Source: Cytospora piceicola (lineage: Eukaryota > Ascomycota > Sordariomycetes > Diaporthales > Cytosporaceae). From it: DNA of 64,000 bases. The DNA is taken from assembly GCA_023375675.1 (NCBI GenBank), contig JALQBC010000072.1:1-64000 (forward strand). Direction: 5' to 3'. The number at the start of each line of letters is the position of its first letter. Position 1 is the stretch's first letter. A program made the position numbers and the translations under genes. Below are positions 49,018-60,459 of the stretch, in pieces. Under the pieces are notes generated by a model that saw only the letters and a program-made list of their open reading frames with translations, ran no database searches and had not been told where the DNA came from.

Positions 49018-50544
49018 ATGGAAGCAGAAGCGTTGATACTGTTCGTCCTGCTCATCCTGCTCCCGATATCTATCGTGATCGTCTATCGACTGTACCTTCA
49101 TCCTCTTCGACACATTCCCGGCCCACTGTTAGGGCGGGCAACATCAGTCTTAATATATGCGATAAGCTACCTAGGCATCGAAGGCCGCGTGATCCGCTAC
49201 TACCATGCTGCTTACAACACAAAAGTGTTGCGGGTCTCACCCAACTCCGTCTCTGTGTCTGACGGCGCCGCCATTCACACCATATACGTGAGGGAGGGAG
49301 GGTTCCACAAAGACGCACGGTACACGAACTTCAACCTGGGAGAAACGATGACCATTTTCTCAGCTCTTGACAACGAGTACCGCGACGCTCGGGCCAAGGC
49401 TGTTGCTCCTCTCTTCTCTCCACACCGCCTCCGTGCTGCATGCGAGCCTATGGGTGTCATCTACCAGTGCGTGTCCGAGTTCGTGAGCCAGCTCAAGGAC
49501 TTCAAGTTGGAGTGCAGATCGCGCCGCGCCAAGGTCGACATATTAGACCTCTGCGCGCGCCTCTCCCTTGATGTCGTGACGGGATACCTGTTGGAAGAAC
49601 GGTATTGCGGCCTCACCGAGCATCGACATCTCCCCGTGGAGGGGCGCCGGACGGCCAAGCTCAGCATGAACCCCTTCATCTTCGCGATTGTGGGCTTCTC
49701 ACGCTTCTCGCTACTGCCGAACTGGCTATTCCGCGTCCTGTACTCCGTTTCCTGCCAAATCAGCTCTAGTGAGGCCGTTGGCAAATGCATCGTCGCCATG
49801 GACACCTTCGCGCAGCGCCTGGTCAGCAAGGCAGTCGAGGACGGCCCGGACAGGCGCCCGGACTCTTACCAGTCCAGGCTCCTGGCGGCGGGCATCTCGC
49901 CGGACGAGGTACGGGTCCAGTGCCAGGCCATCATCTTCGCCGGCGCCGACTCGACGGCCGTCATGCTGGCTACGGTGCTGTTTCACCTGGTGCAAAACCA
50001 AGATTGCTTGCGCTGCCTGCGGCAGGAACTGCAGGAACTGCAGGGGACGGACGGGGACAACAACCGCAATAAGGCAGCGGGCTTGCATCAGCCGCCGTAC
50101 CTGCGCGCGGTGGTGAAGGAGGGCCTGCGTTTAGGAATGGCGAACCCGAGCCGGCTGACGCGAGTCGTCCCCGCCAAGGGGCTGTGGGTTGGGGATGTCT
50201 ATCTCCCTCCGGGTACGGTTGTTGGGGCCGCGCCGTACGTCTTGCACCACGACCCAGTCGTATTTCCTGACCCATTTACTTTCCGCCCGGAGAGATGGCT
50301 CGACGCCGACATGCACATGGGGCTAAAGAAGCCTAACATGGAAAAACATCTACTGATGTTCGGGGCTGGCCTGAGGGCGTGCATCGGAAAGAACCTGGCG
50401 CAGCAACAGCTGCTCGAGGCGGTCAAGGCTGTTGCCAAGAGCAATGTGCTGGAGGGTGCGAGGACGTGTCAGGACCGCATTGAGATTGTGGAATGGTTCA
50501 ATGCTGAGATTAAGAACCATGTATTGGAAATTGAGTGGCCTTAG
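49018..50544 (+). CDS. Cytochrome P450 monooxygenase 3, single exon
   Basis: A haem monooxygenase of 508 residues, open from start to stop with no intron, unlike the other two P450s here. Order of parts: N-terminal membrane helix (LILFVLLILLPISIVIVY), hinge HIPGPLLG, I-helix FAGADST, ExxR as EGLR, PERW, and haem loop FGAGLRACIGKN with Cys at about 455. All key residues are present, and the length is normal. The coding sequence is GC-rich in its second half, with strong third-position G/C preference. It faces away from P450 2 and converges on the transporter. The substrate cannot be inferred; general similarity is to fungal cluster P450s. Confidence 0.93.
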   Translation: MEAEALILFVLLILLPISIVIVYRLYLHPLRHIPGPLLGRATSVLIYAISYLGIEGRVIRYYHAAYNTKVLRVSPNSVSVSDGAAIHTIYVREGGFHKDARYTNFNLGETMTIFSALDNEYRDARAKAVAPLFSPHRLRAACEPMGVIYQCVSEFVSQLKDFKLECRSRRAKVDILDLCARLSLDVVTGYLLEERYCGLTEHRHLPVEGRRTAKLSMNPFIFAIVGFSRFSLLPNWLFRVLYSVSCQISSSEAVGKCIVAMDTFAQRLVSKAVEDGPDRRPDSYQSRLLAAGISPDEVRVQCQAIIFAGADSTAVMLATVLFHLVQNQDCLRCLRQELQELQGTDGDNNRNKAAGLHQPPYLRAVVKEGLRLGMANPSRLTRVVPAKGLWVGDVYLPPGTVVGAAPYVLHHDPVVFPDPFTFRPERWLDADMHMGLKKPNMEKHLLMFGAGLRACIGKNLAQQQLLEAVKAVAKSNVLEGARTCQDRIEIVEWFNAEIKNHVLEIEWP

Positions 50545-51094
50545 ACTTGACACCGTTGAGAGGACTCTAGCAACTCCTCGCATGGTGTCTGCTACGCTCA
50601 AGTGCAAGAATAAAGATGGTGACAGCCCGCTTCTGTCGTGATATATCAGAGCACCATGGCCGCAAGTTCAGAACATTTCCCACATTAATCACTAACATAT
50701 CTGGGCGAGTTACATATGCTCAATAGACTCGTACATCCTGCGTGGATATATGCAGTAGTCTGTATTAGCAGTGGTTTAGAACTCAAAAGACGATGCCTAT
50801 CCCCTTAGTCCAGTCCCATTGACTATCTGCAAGAATCTCACGCCGAAGTTATGAAACGATGGTATCCAAATACAATAGTCATGAAGGGAGTCCTGGCAGA
50901 TGTATCTCCTTTAAGTGCTACGTAAACGTGGACAGTGCTCGATATGAGGCAAGATCTTTTGTTTACGCCCACGACTTCCTCTAATAGAAAGTGGGAGCAC
51001 CAGACAGCGGGTGATGGATTGGAATAGTCTAGTGGCTAAAATAGTTGTGGTTGAAGTGTTGAGAGATGATAAACCCTCCAGCAGCAGTCGCCCG
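50545..51094. other. Convergent spacer, no gene seen
   Basis: Lies between the 3' ends of P450 3 and the transporter gene. Ordinary composition; no repeat or coding-like stretch. Confidence 0.4.
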
Positions 51095-53153
51095 TTACTG
51101 TGAGGCAGATGGACCCTTGGCTTCTGCTTCAGCCTGTTGCTTCCTCACCCTCTGTTCCAACATGATCCTTCGGCGCTCCTCCTCGCCTGCCAGTCCTGTC
51201 TTGACCTCGACATGGGACTGGTTTAATTTATTGCGCTTGATAAACAGGGAAGCTAACAGCGCCCCTCCGGCCATTCCCGCCGCGGAGATCCAAATATCCC
51301 GTATCGATGCACAGAACGCTTTGCGGACAATATCCCTCTGCTCACTGCCGAGGCCACTGATGAGGACAGTATTTGCCTGGGCGTTGCTCCCCGAGAACAG
51401 CTGAGCCGTCTCGGCACCCAGGGCATCGACGAGCGTGTGCTGCTGCGCGTCCATCCGGTTAGCAAAGATGACCGAGCCGACGACGACGCCGATGGCGCTG
51501 GCGACATTGCGCACGAGGGCGAACGAGGCGGTCGCCGGGCCGTTGTCCTGCGCGGGCACGTTGCTTTGCAAGGCGAGAAGTGGGGGCTGGAAGTTAAGGC
51601 CGATGCCGAAGCCGGGGATGAGCTGGTAGATGATAATCTTGGGCCAGTACCTGGAATCGGGCAGGTTGTATTGTAGACCGCTGCCGAGGACGAGCAATGC
51701 GGCCCCTAAGGGTATACAGTCGTGATAACGGCCTGTCCTCTTAACGTAGGCGCCAGCGCCGATGGTTGCTATAGAAAGCAAGGTTGCGAAGGGAAGCAAC
51801 AGGATGCCTGAAAGAAGAGGGCCGAACTGCAGGGTTGACTGGCAGTATAGCGGGAGGAAGTATGTGTTCTCAGTAAAGACGATGCCGTGAAAGAGGTCCA
51901 CAAGTAGAATAGCGAGGTTAGAGGCACCTGCATATAGGTGCGTAGGCACGATGGGGTAGCGTGCGAAATACCGTTCTATCGTGACGAACAGAACCAGGGT
52001 AACCACCCCAAATACAAGGAGACAAATTACTGTTATTGAGTTCCACGGGTGCAAGGTGCCACCAAACTGGAGGCCTAGGAGGAACATCAACGTTCCCCCT
52101 ATCAGCGTGACGCTCCCAACCCAGTCGACAGCCTTAAGCCCAGCAAGGAGAGGGGTTCTCGGTGTATGAGTTTTCAGCTTCCAGGCAATTACGGCAAACG
52201 CGAAGCCCGAGATTGGTACTGTGAAACAAATAAGCTTGGTTACCATGTCGAGAGACACCGGATAGGTCAACCAGGGTGCCCAGGTGGTTGCTTGCCTGTC
52301 GCCCAGAATAGCACACTTACAGTTAATGTAGAAACACCACCTCCACGAGACGCCCTCTGTAAAGCCGCCGCCTATCAAGGGTCCGAGTGTGAATGCAACT
52401 GCCCAAACCAAGCCCACCACGCCATAATACTTGCCACGATCCCTGTGAGGAACATGGTCAGTATGGACAACTCAAGACAGACAGTGGGTTGCTTGGTAAG
52501 ACAGACCGTTGGGAGAATAAGTCACCAATAACTATATTCACCAGAGAGAATATGCCTCCCGCGGCGGCTCCCTGAACTGCCCTGCCGGTCAGAAGCATGG
52601 AGAGGCTGACTGCAGCACCACATAGTACGCTTCCGATAAAGAATATGGCAATGGCCGTCAACAATGCGGGCTTGCGGCCCCAAATATCGCTGAACTTTCC
52701 CCAGCTTGGGGCCCCAACAGCGGCGGCGAGGAGGAAGGCCGAGCCAACCCACGTGTAGCCCTCAGTGGAGTGGAAGTGGTTTGAGATCGCTGGCAGCGCC
52801 GTAGTCATAATCGTGACATCGAGGGCCGCAAAGAAGACAGCCAGCTAGAAAGGCTTGTAAGTGATGTTCATTACGAGACCAGAGGGGCCATCTGGAAGAT
52901 GTGAACTCACACATAGAGTGGTCATCAAAACGACGGTCTCTAGCAAAGTCCGCCTTGCATTGGGCGAAACGGCGTTCCTAGGAGGTGGACTAGCCTCTCG
53001 GGCTTGAGTGCTAACCTCGTCGACGGTTGGGGGTTGTGAACTTGCTGAACAAGCGGTGTCTTCTATATCGGCAGCATCTCGTGTTGGATGCCTTAGTTCT
53101 CGTTCTCCAGCGTTCATTATGGGCGATGCCGCAAAGGTGTTAGTAGGCTCCAT
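51095..53153 (-). CDS. Major facilitator superfamily transporter, DHA2-like drug efflux type
   Basis: A plasma-membrane or vesicle efflux pump, probably exporting the cluster product or conferring tolerance to it. Four exons (52,911-53,153; 52,507-52,844; 52,321-52,442; 51,095-52,218) join in frame to 608 residues. The ATG at 53,153 is chosen because the upstream in-frame extension begins only with GTG. A hydrophilic N-terminal tail of about 75 residues precedes the first helix. The first-helix motif is LDVTIMTTALPAIS, followed by the loop 2-3 signature GKFSDIWGRKPALL and, after splicing, DRGKYYGVVGLVW and FYINLPISG. About 14 hydrophobic segments are expected, as in DHA2 proteins. The C-terminal tail is charged and helical. 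Nothing is missing. Confidence 0.92.
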
Positions 53154-54469
53154 AGTTTCCTGAGATCTTACAAGGCTAGAGCCCTCCACTTGTCGTCTAT
53201 CACGCTGTCGCCGGTTCGAGGAGTCTGGAAGGGCATGGAGTAGGTATATGTGTTATGTTAGATTGAGGGGGACCGATTTGCATTTCTCTAGGGTTAGGGT
53301 TGTAAGAAGGCTGCATTATATATTTATATAAATTTAATATTCGTTAACCCCCTTCATTCTATATTTATACTTTAAATTATATAAAACAGTAAGATATATA
53401 TTTATAGCTAAATGTCTATAAGAATAATACTTTAAGGTATATAAAGTAATAAATATTTTATATTATTAATATAATTATATAAGTTAAATATTATAGTTAT
53501 ATATTATTCTGTTAATTATATATTATATAGGCTTTCGTTTTTAATTACCTATATATACTATAGTATATAAAGCTTTTTACTATATAGCTTTAAATCTTAT
53601 TAAAAAGGAATTATAAACTAAACTAGATTAAGTAAAGTTAATAATTATTATATATATAAGTAGTAGTAGTTATTCTATACTTAAAATATTACTGTTAGTA
53701 GCTAGTTAGCGCAATTATAATTAAACCCTAGATAAAAATAAAGATATAAAGCGATTGACTCTAGGTAATTAATTTGTATATGCTTGCGCGCCTTGGAAAT
53801 CAACGAAGACCTCCCTAGCAGAAGCTATAGTTCAGTGCAGCGCCTAGACACGGCCTTCGCGCTCAAGTTAATTAAGTCCGGTGTTACACCCTGCTGAGTA
53901 ACGTACATAGTTGGCATTCCGGAAAGCCCTGAATGGAAAGGTCAAGAACAGAACAGGGCACCGCTCCTGCGACTACGTGCTCGGAGGCCCCGTGAGTGGC
54001 CAATATCTGTCTAAAGTACTAGACGAGGTACGCATGCGTGCCACACTGTTACAGCGACGGAAGCATCATCTCCCATTGATCAGCGATGCCTGCTTTGGAT
54101 GCCTGCGTGTACCTTCTGTGCTACAGTGATGTGATGATCCCAGAGCTGACCGGGTCCAATTAGGTACTTCATCTGCTCGGCGTTAAAGCGCGCCGGAAGG
54201 CGAGGTATACTTACTTCCCTACCGCCGTGTTTGTCCGCGATAACTCCAGTGCATCCTCCCTTCCTACCAGGTGACCCTCTTTTACTCGAGCGGCGCATAC
54301 AGTTGGGCCTGGGTAATCTCCGGCGCTTTGAGCACCCTTTCTCTCGTAAGATAATCATGCCCCACGAGCTCGACACAGCAAATCGAACCCCCTTGATTAC
54401 CTCGGCCCAACCTAAGTACACAACCCCTGGCCGAACAAACCCCGCCTACCGAGCTGAGCTGACTGCTCA
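53154..54469. other. Spacer with AT-rich island (about 53,285-53,760)
   Basis: Upstream region of the transporter. The island is strongly AT-rich and RIP-like, similar in size and character to those at 37.1-38.0 and 42.4-43.1 kb. Normal composition resumes at about 53,765 with no supported gene. Confidence 0.5.
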
Positions 54470-55265
54470 TCCTCTCGCGTACGCCGTCGTGCGCGTCTTC
54501 CCCTGTAGCTCGGTATTATGATCTCTCCTCCATCGACAAAGGTGCGGCGTTGAACTTGATTTACAGCTTTCTCGCGGCTTCGGCGACTGCATCGAAACCG
54601 TTAACAACTACCAGGACGAGTAGTTTGAACTGTTGGCTGGGCAAGAGTGGATTAAGGCCCGCGAGAACAGAGACTCCCTGTCTGACCACCAAGTAATTAC
54701 ACCATAGACTACAGCAAATGCAGCCATGCCTCAAACCAGGGGTCGCAATGGGCCAGTTCTGGATGGAACACCCGCCGCAGCCTCCATATCAGCATCCACA
54801 ACTCGCTAAAGAAGCTGCTGACGGATTATACTGATGAATGCTCACCGGTTCTTTTTCTTCATTGTCTTACAGTGTCAGGGCTTGAGAAAAGCAACCTCTT
54901 CATCTCGACATCCCCCCCCCTTCCTGCTCAGATATATATCATGTCCACTACTAGGACTACACTGCGCGAAGACACCAGTTTAGTACCTACCAGTGGCGGT
55001 AGGACGTACTGGTCTGGGGCTTTGAGCGTGATACTATCCCCGTGGCCCTGGCCATGGTGACCGCAGAGCACGGGGCCGAGTCGATGACCGCCATTGCGCT
55101 GGCATGCGTTGTGCCCAAAGCTGCCAACGCCTTCCCCATTATTGGGTCGGCAGCCGTCATGTCGACCACTTTGAGGACAAAATCGAAACGCTGATAATCA
55201 AGCTCACCGACGAGCAACGTGCATTCCTCTAGAGTGTCAGGCCGTTTCACATATCTCCTGCTTCC
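54470..55265 (+). pseudogene. Aldo-keto reductase (aryl-alcohol dehydrogenase type), shattered
   Basis: Fragments in the right order, scattered over all three plus-strand frames, match the fungal aryl-alcohol dehydrogenase / norsolorinic acid reductase branch of aldo-keto reductases. They are VVRVFPCSS near 54,490; CIETVNNYQDE near 54,590 (usual FIDTANNYQDE); RRSLHISIHNSLKKLLTD near 54,795; GFERDTIPVALA near 55,020; SMTAIALACVVPKAANAFPI near 55,090; and VDHFEDKIETLIIKLTDEQR near 55,165. Several stop codons and frameshifts interrupt it. The stretch between GFERDT and SMTAIA is about 60 residues too short, pointing to an internal deletion. It is dead, and presumably a former NADPH-dependent tailoring step of this cluster. 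Confidence 0.75.
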
Positions 55266-55763
55266 CTCGTGAATTCATTATTGCAGACACAAATATCACT
55301 GGAAAGTCTTTCCCGACTACGAGGATGGAACGCATGAAATAAAGTTCCCAGATTTCCAAGGGCTCCAAGTGAATGTCTAAGAGAGGCCACTAGGAGTTTG
55401 TATGGTAGGAAAGGCGGCTACAGTAAATATTGGACTGATCATGCCCAGGTGGTCAGGCTGCCTCATTTCGAATCGTTCGTAACAAAACATCACCTGGTAA
55501 TTGAAGATTTGAATCTGCTTCGATTATAATCGACAAAACATTGTTATACTTACTTGCTATTACTATCGGACTTGGGGACGGTGAGACGCACGCTGGAAAC
55601 CCTGGAGACTTCATATCCACTCCTTGTGAATCTGCCCAGGAGATAGAGTTTCGCCTTCACTCCTACAAAATAATGTAGGAGATGAGGATTGTGGTAATGT
55701 GTTAAAGCACAAGTATCCGGGAAGCCCTTTCCCGCACCACACCAGCCCCTCGCATCAACCATA
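55266..55763. other. Short spacer, no gene seen
   Basis: About 500 bp between the reductase pseudogene and the 3' end of the hydrolase gene. A frame near 55,285-55,380 may be the last remnant of the reductase or of another gene, but nothing is recognisable. Confidence 0.35.
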
Positions 55764-57034
55764 TCACGGCTCGGCATGCTGCAGCTCCTTGAGGAACAAC
55801 CACCTCGTAGATTCGCGCAGCCCACGGGACTGCCAGTCATTCACGCGCTCCGGAAACAGCGGCAAGCGTCCGCCCAGCGAGTTGTCATGCGCAAGGAGAA
55901 GCATCACGTTTCCCGCAGCGTCCAGTTCCTGGATCTTAGCAACCGTCTCCATAGCGGACTCATGGTTGGCGAACATGGGCCCGTGTGGAACCTGGAAGAA
56001 GGGGCCGTCAGGAGTCTGCCACGCGCCCAACCGCGCCAGGATGTCTCCAGGACAGGCAGCGCAGCCGCCCGAGGTCCCACTGGCCCCTGGGGAGGCAGGG
56101 CTGGGGAGGGGAAGGTAGCGCGAGGGCCGCAGCACGCCCGGGTGGTGGCAGGCGTCGGCGCCCATGAACACAAATGAGGGCGGGTCGGCAGTGGTGCGCG
56201 CGAGGCCGCACATGTGGCCGGTCGCGTGGCCGGGCGCGTCGAGCAGGTAGAAGGAGCCATCGCCGAAGTAGTCGTGGGCGTCGAAGCGGCCGACACGCAG
56301 GGGGCCACCGCCTGTTCCTGTGCCGGCCGCCGCGGCGAAGCTGATCTCTCGCACAACGCGGCCGGCCGCTGCGCTGTCGAGTACGCTGCCGTCCGGATTG
56401 GTCGGGTAGCCCGGCCAGGCGGCGGCCTTGACGCCTGGACCGACGACGAGCTCCGTAGCGGCCGGGAAGCGCGACGGGTCGCCCATATGATCGAAGTGGC
56501 TATGTGACCACACGATGGCCTCGATGTCGGAACAGCGGATGCGGGCGCCGTTGCTGTTGTTGTTGTTGCCGTCGTCATCATCTAGCATCGACGCGATGTC
56601 CCTGTCGCAGCCCATCACATTAGAAGTGGCCTTGACGAGTTGCACGACCTTGGGGGGCAGGTTTTCCCAGTCAGTGCGCACGCCGAGGTCAAAGAGTACG
56701 TGGCGGCTGCCTCGGGAGACGAGGAAACAGTACACGGGCGCGTAGAACCCGTCATGGCCGCGGAGGGACGGTTCCCAGAAGACCCCCGGCTTCAGGTAGA
56801 GGCGCGTGTTGCTGCCATACAGAGATATGGTCAGCACAAGGGCTCATGGAGGAAGGATTGGAACCCTGCTCGGGGCGAGCTAACTCCTGTTTTCACACTG
56901 GAACGCGAACAGGGGAATCTGAATAAGCCATTAACGTACGTATCGATGACCCTAACATCTACTGTTGCTGATGAAGCCGGAACATCAAGGGCGGGCGGAG
57001 ACAAGGGCCGAGCAAAGCGCGAAGGATCCGCCAT
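55764..57034 (-). CDS. Metallo-beta-lactamase-fold hydrolase
   Basis: A zinc-dependent hydrolase. In fungal clusters this fold serves as thioesterase, lactonase or ester hydrolase, and the sequence does not decide which. Two exons (56,940-57,034 and 55,764-56,811) separated by a 128-bp intron give 380 residues. The upstream exon adds MADPSRFARPLSPP and joins at VRVIDT-NTRLYLKPG, which fits the family better than the GTG start of the second exon. The metal site is clear: HSHFDHMGD (about residues 134-142), GHATGH, and MGADACHH, with a later His in LLAHDNS. An Asp/Asn run (about 113-122) and a Pro/Ser/Gly loop are unconserved insertions. The overall pattern is closer to AHL-lactonase/AttM-like proteins than to the thioesterases that release products from thioesterase-less synthases. 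Very GC-rich coding sequence. Confidence 0.88.
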
Positions 57035-58338
57035 GATGGGGGCGGCGGCAGTCCAGATAAAGGGGGCACGTTTCCTCGTAGTTCTCGAACAGGACGGAGT
57101 GCGCGATGGGCACGTGGGCTTGTGATCTGAAGTAATACCGGTAGCCTTGAATACGATAGGTGTGGGCAGATGATGCGGATGGCTAGCCTGAGGTAATTCT
57201 CATGATGAGGCCTATTGTCTATTTTCGGGGTAACTCTCCTGCTTTCCAGAACCGTACTTAAGTAGTTGTTTCAAGCTAAGTGATATATCGGCTTTAATAT
57301 GTTGCCGACGCCCGCGCCAGACTGCCTATTGCTTACAGTGGCTTGGCTTGGCTGAGCTATGCTCAGTTGTCACATGCGCTCAAGGTTGGTAAGCTGTAAC
57401 CACTCAAGACTGTGCAGAAGTACCTATGGCTCTATGCTACTCTGAACAGGTTGTGTGGGTCTGTATAATGTGTACATCTGAGCAGTGAGCACACGTTACC
57501 ATTTCAATGTACTTGTCGCCAGCATTTCCGGCTAGTGTCCATACAGAGAGTCTTCTCGTTTGTATATACGCCGAACATCCGTAAGGAGCACCCACACATT
57601 GCATGGCACCGGGCGTACCGCCACTGGCAACTCTTGACACCCTAAACTAGGTCCCCTCAGCTTACTTCAGCCTTCAGCCTCGAGCACTTATACGACTTGA
57701 GGGATATGTCATGATTGGACGTCACCTTGGAAAAGTCCACGTTCTACAGGCGATGAACCTATCAATACTGTGTAAAGAGGCCAGAGGCTGACACCCAGGC
57801 ACCTATGCGATATCTAATTTCACGATAGATTTGCCATGCTTTACTGCTTGACAAATGTTGCTAAACTTATCCGTTGTCTGGAGGCGATATTACCAATGAC
57901 TAGAGGCTGCTCTCGTCATTACAAAGGGTTGCCTACCTAAGTATCTCTGGATTCCAGCCCTCCCTGTCCGTAATTCCAATGTGGCTAGCTCCTTCTACCT
58001 GGGAGGATTCGCCCCCAGTAGGTATCAATGTGTCATCTTTGGAATTTATTCAGGGAGCACTGTGTAGAATGTATTATGGGTGAGAGCAGGGCGGCGATAC
58101 GGTGTCTCCCTCCAAAAGGATCAGGTCTCATTGACGGCTGCGAGTATATATTTGAGTGTATTATCCCTCTTTCTCGAGGGAGCCTTGGTTCACCAGGCTG
58201 GCGATCTTATTGAGTTTATATACTCGCATTTGAATATTAGTTCTCCTTGTGCGAACACGCGTTCGGCCTTTGCTTTGCCCTCTGCAACGAATATATATCT
58301 CTGTACCATCAGATCAATCTTGGGACGTCTCGAAAGAA
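57035..58338. promoter_or_regulatory. Divergent promoter region between hydrolase and GMC oxidoreductase
   Basis: 1.3 kb between facing-away start codons. TATA-like stretches lie at about 58,214-58,225 (GTTTATATACTC) and about 58,289-58,298 before the oxidoreductase. No open frame of interest; those at 57,437-57,640 and 58,028-58,213 have no recognisable content. Confidence 0.4.
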
Positions 58339-60459
58339 ATGAGCTCTCTGAAAGCCATCTTCGTCCTGGCGGCGCTCGCAGGACTCCCCCTTAGCCATGC
58401 TGCTCCTCGTCCTATATCCAAGGGCCTCTCTTTCGACTACATCATCGTTGGAGCTGGCCCTGGGGGGCTCACAGTTGCCTCTCGGCTATCTGAGGATCCT
58501 TCTGTCTCGGTTGCTATCGTCGAAGCCGGCACCTGGTCCACGTCGGTGACGGGAAACCAAAGCCAAGTGCCTTCATATGACTTCTATTACAATGGAAAAT
58601 CTCCAAACGACACGAACCCCCTAGTCGAATGGGGCTTCATTACAACACCCCAGGCCGTTCGTCGCCCGCCCGCTCCCCACCATCATCCCTGCCCTAAACA
58701 CGTGAACCAATATTGTGGTCAGATCGTTGATAACTAATTTTTGAGAACAGGGGATCAACGGGCAAGCCGTCCACTACACTCGTGGCAAGTCGGTAAGTAG
58801 ACCCCGTCCCCGAGAGGTCAGTGATTAGAACCTGGAGTGGACTGACGAACGAGCAGCTCGGAGGGTCTTCAAACCTGAACTACATGGGCTACACGCATAC
58901 CACTGACGGCGCACTCCAGAAGTGGGCAGACGAGGTGGGAGATGCATCATACGCCTATAGCTCTTCGTCCCACTATTATCGGAAAAGCATGAATTTCACC
59001 GCAGCAAACACAGAGGCCCGCCTGGCCAACGCTACCACAATGGTATCCCAAGGCACAGCCTCTGTGGGCGGCCCCCTGGACGTAACATACTCATCGTGGG
59101 CGCAGAGCTTCAGCACGTGGGTGGCCAAGTCCATGGAAGCTGTTGGAATACTGGCCACAGACGCCTTCATCAACGGTCGTCTGCACGGCTCGTCGTGGCT
59201 GACATCAACTATCAACCCGCGCAACGGCCACAGAGAGTCGGCAGCAACGGCCTACCTAGAGCCCTTCGTAGGTCGCCCAAACCTACACATATTCGACTCT
59301 ACTCTGGGCGAGCGAATCCTATTCGACGGATACAAGGTGGCGCGGGGCCTGGAGGTCACAACGGCGAACCGCACGTACACGCTCACAGCCCGCCGCGAGG
59401 TCATCGTGTCGGGCGGCGCGTTTCAGTCGCCGCACCTGCTGCTAGTCTCGGGGGTCGGGCCGGCGCATCTTCTGCGCGAGCATGGCATCAGCGTCGTGGC
59501 GGACCGGCCGGGCGTCGGGCAGAACCTGCAGGACCACGTCTTCTTCGGTATCTCGTACCGCGTCGGCGTGGAGACGGCGTCGGCGCTACAGTACGGCGAC
59601 GCCCGGGCGCTGGCCGTGGCGGAATTCAACTCCAACGGCACTGGCCCGCTAGCCAGCCCCGGCGGCGACTTCGCCGGGTACGAGAAGCTACCGCGCGACC
59701 TGCGTGCGTCCTTCGCGCCCGCCACACTGGAGGAGCTAGCTAGGCTGCCATCTGACTGGCCCGAGATGCAGTACCTGACGCTCCCTACGTACGTAGGCGA
59801 CTTCGAGACCGTATCGACCGGCTCCCCCCAGGACGGGTACATGTACGCCACCCTGCTGGCCACGCTCATCGCCCCGTCGTCTCGGGGCAACGTCAGTATC
59901 TCGTCGCCGCGCATGGCCGACCCGCCCCTCATCAACCCCAACTGGATGACCACACAGCGCGACGTCGACCTCGTCATCGGGGGCTTCAAGCGTCTCCGGC
60001 AGATCCTGACGTCGCCGGCCATGGTGAATGTGACCGAGGGCCCTGAGTACTACCCGGGTGCCCAGGTCCAGACCGATGACCAGATCCACCGCCAGATCCA
60101 GGACAGCTTCAATACCATGTACCACGCCGCCTCGTCGTGCAAGATGGGCAGGCCCAGCGATCCGTATGCGGTAGTGGACAAGCACGCCCGCGTGTACGGC
60201 GTAAAGAATTGTACGTTTTCTTAGCGCCGACCGACGCAATCCTGATTACTTCCAAGCTTTGGCCACTGACCTTCCTTGTCTTTTAGTGCGCGTCGTCGAT
60301 GTGTCTGCTTTCCCTTTTGTCCCCCCTGGGCTTCCGATGGCTACTGTTTGTAAGTTCTAGTGTCCCGATTCACCCTTGACATCTGGAGCGGCTCAGCTGA
60401 TGGTGAACTCAGATATGTTGGGCGAAAAGATTGCCGATGACATTAAAAAAGGCAAATAG
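58339..60459 (+). CDS. GMC-family FAD oxidoreductase, secreted
   Basis: A glucose-methanol-choline family flavoenzyme. Cluster members oxidise alcohols or close rings (as patulin synthase or versicolorin B synthase do), but the substrate here is unknown. Five exons (58,339-58,656; 58,751-58,792; 58,857-60,210; 60,287-60,349; 60,413-60,459) join exactly in frame to 607 residues. A signal peptide (SLKAIFVLAALAGLPLSHAA) is followed by the FAD motif VGAGPGGLTVASRLSE (GAGPGG at 38-43). The second FAD signature is RGKSLGGSSNLNYM, created by splicing the 42-nt exon 2. The GMC signature 2 region reads VSGGAFQSPHLLLVSGVG. The catalytic His lies in YHAASSCKMG (about 542). Several N-glycosylation sites fit secretion. 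Two small terminal exons carry LRVVDVSAFPFVPPG and the end. It appears intact. Confidence 0.93.

Noticed and set aside
48589..49262. Plus-strand frames overlapping the start of P450 3
   Set aside because: Different frame from the clear P450 start at 49,018 and no similarity to known proteins; treated as promoter sequence.
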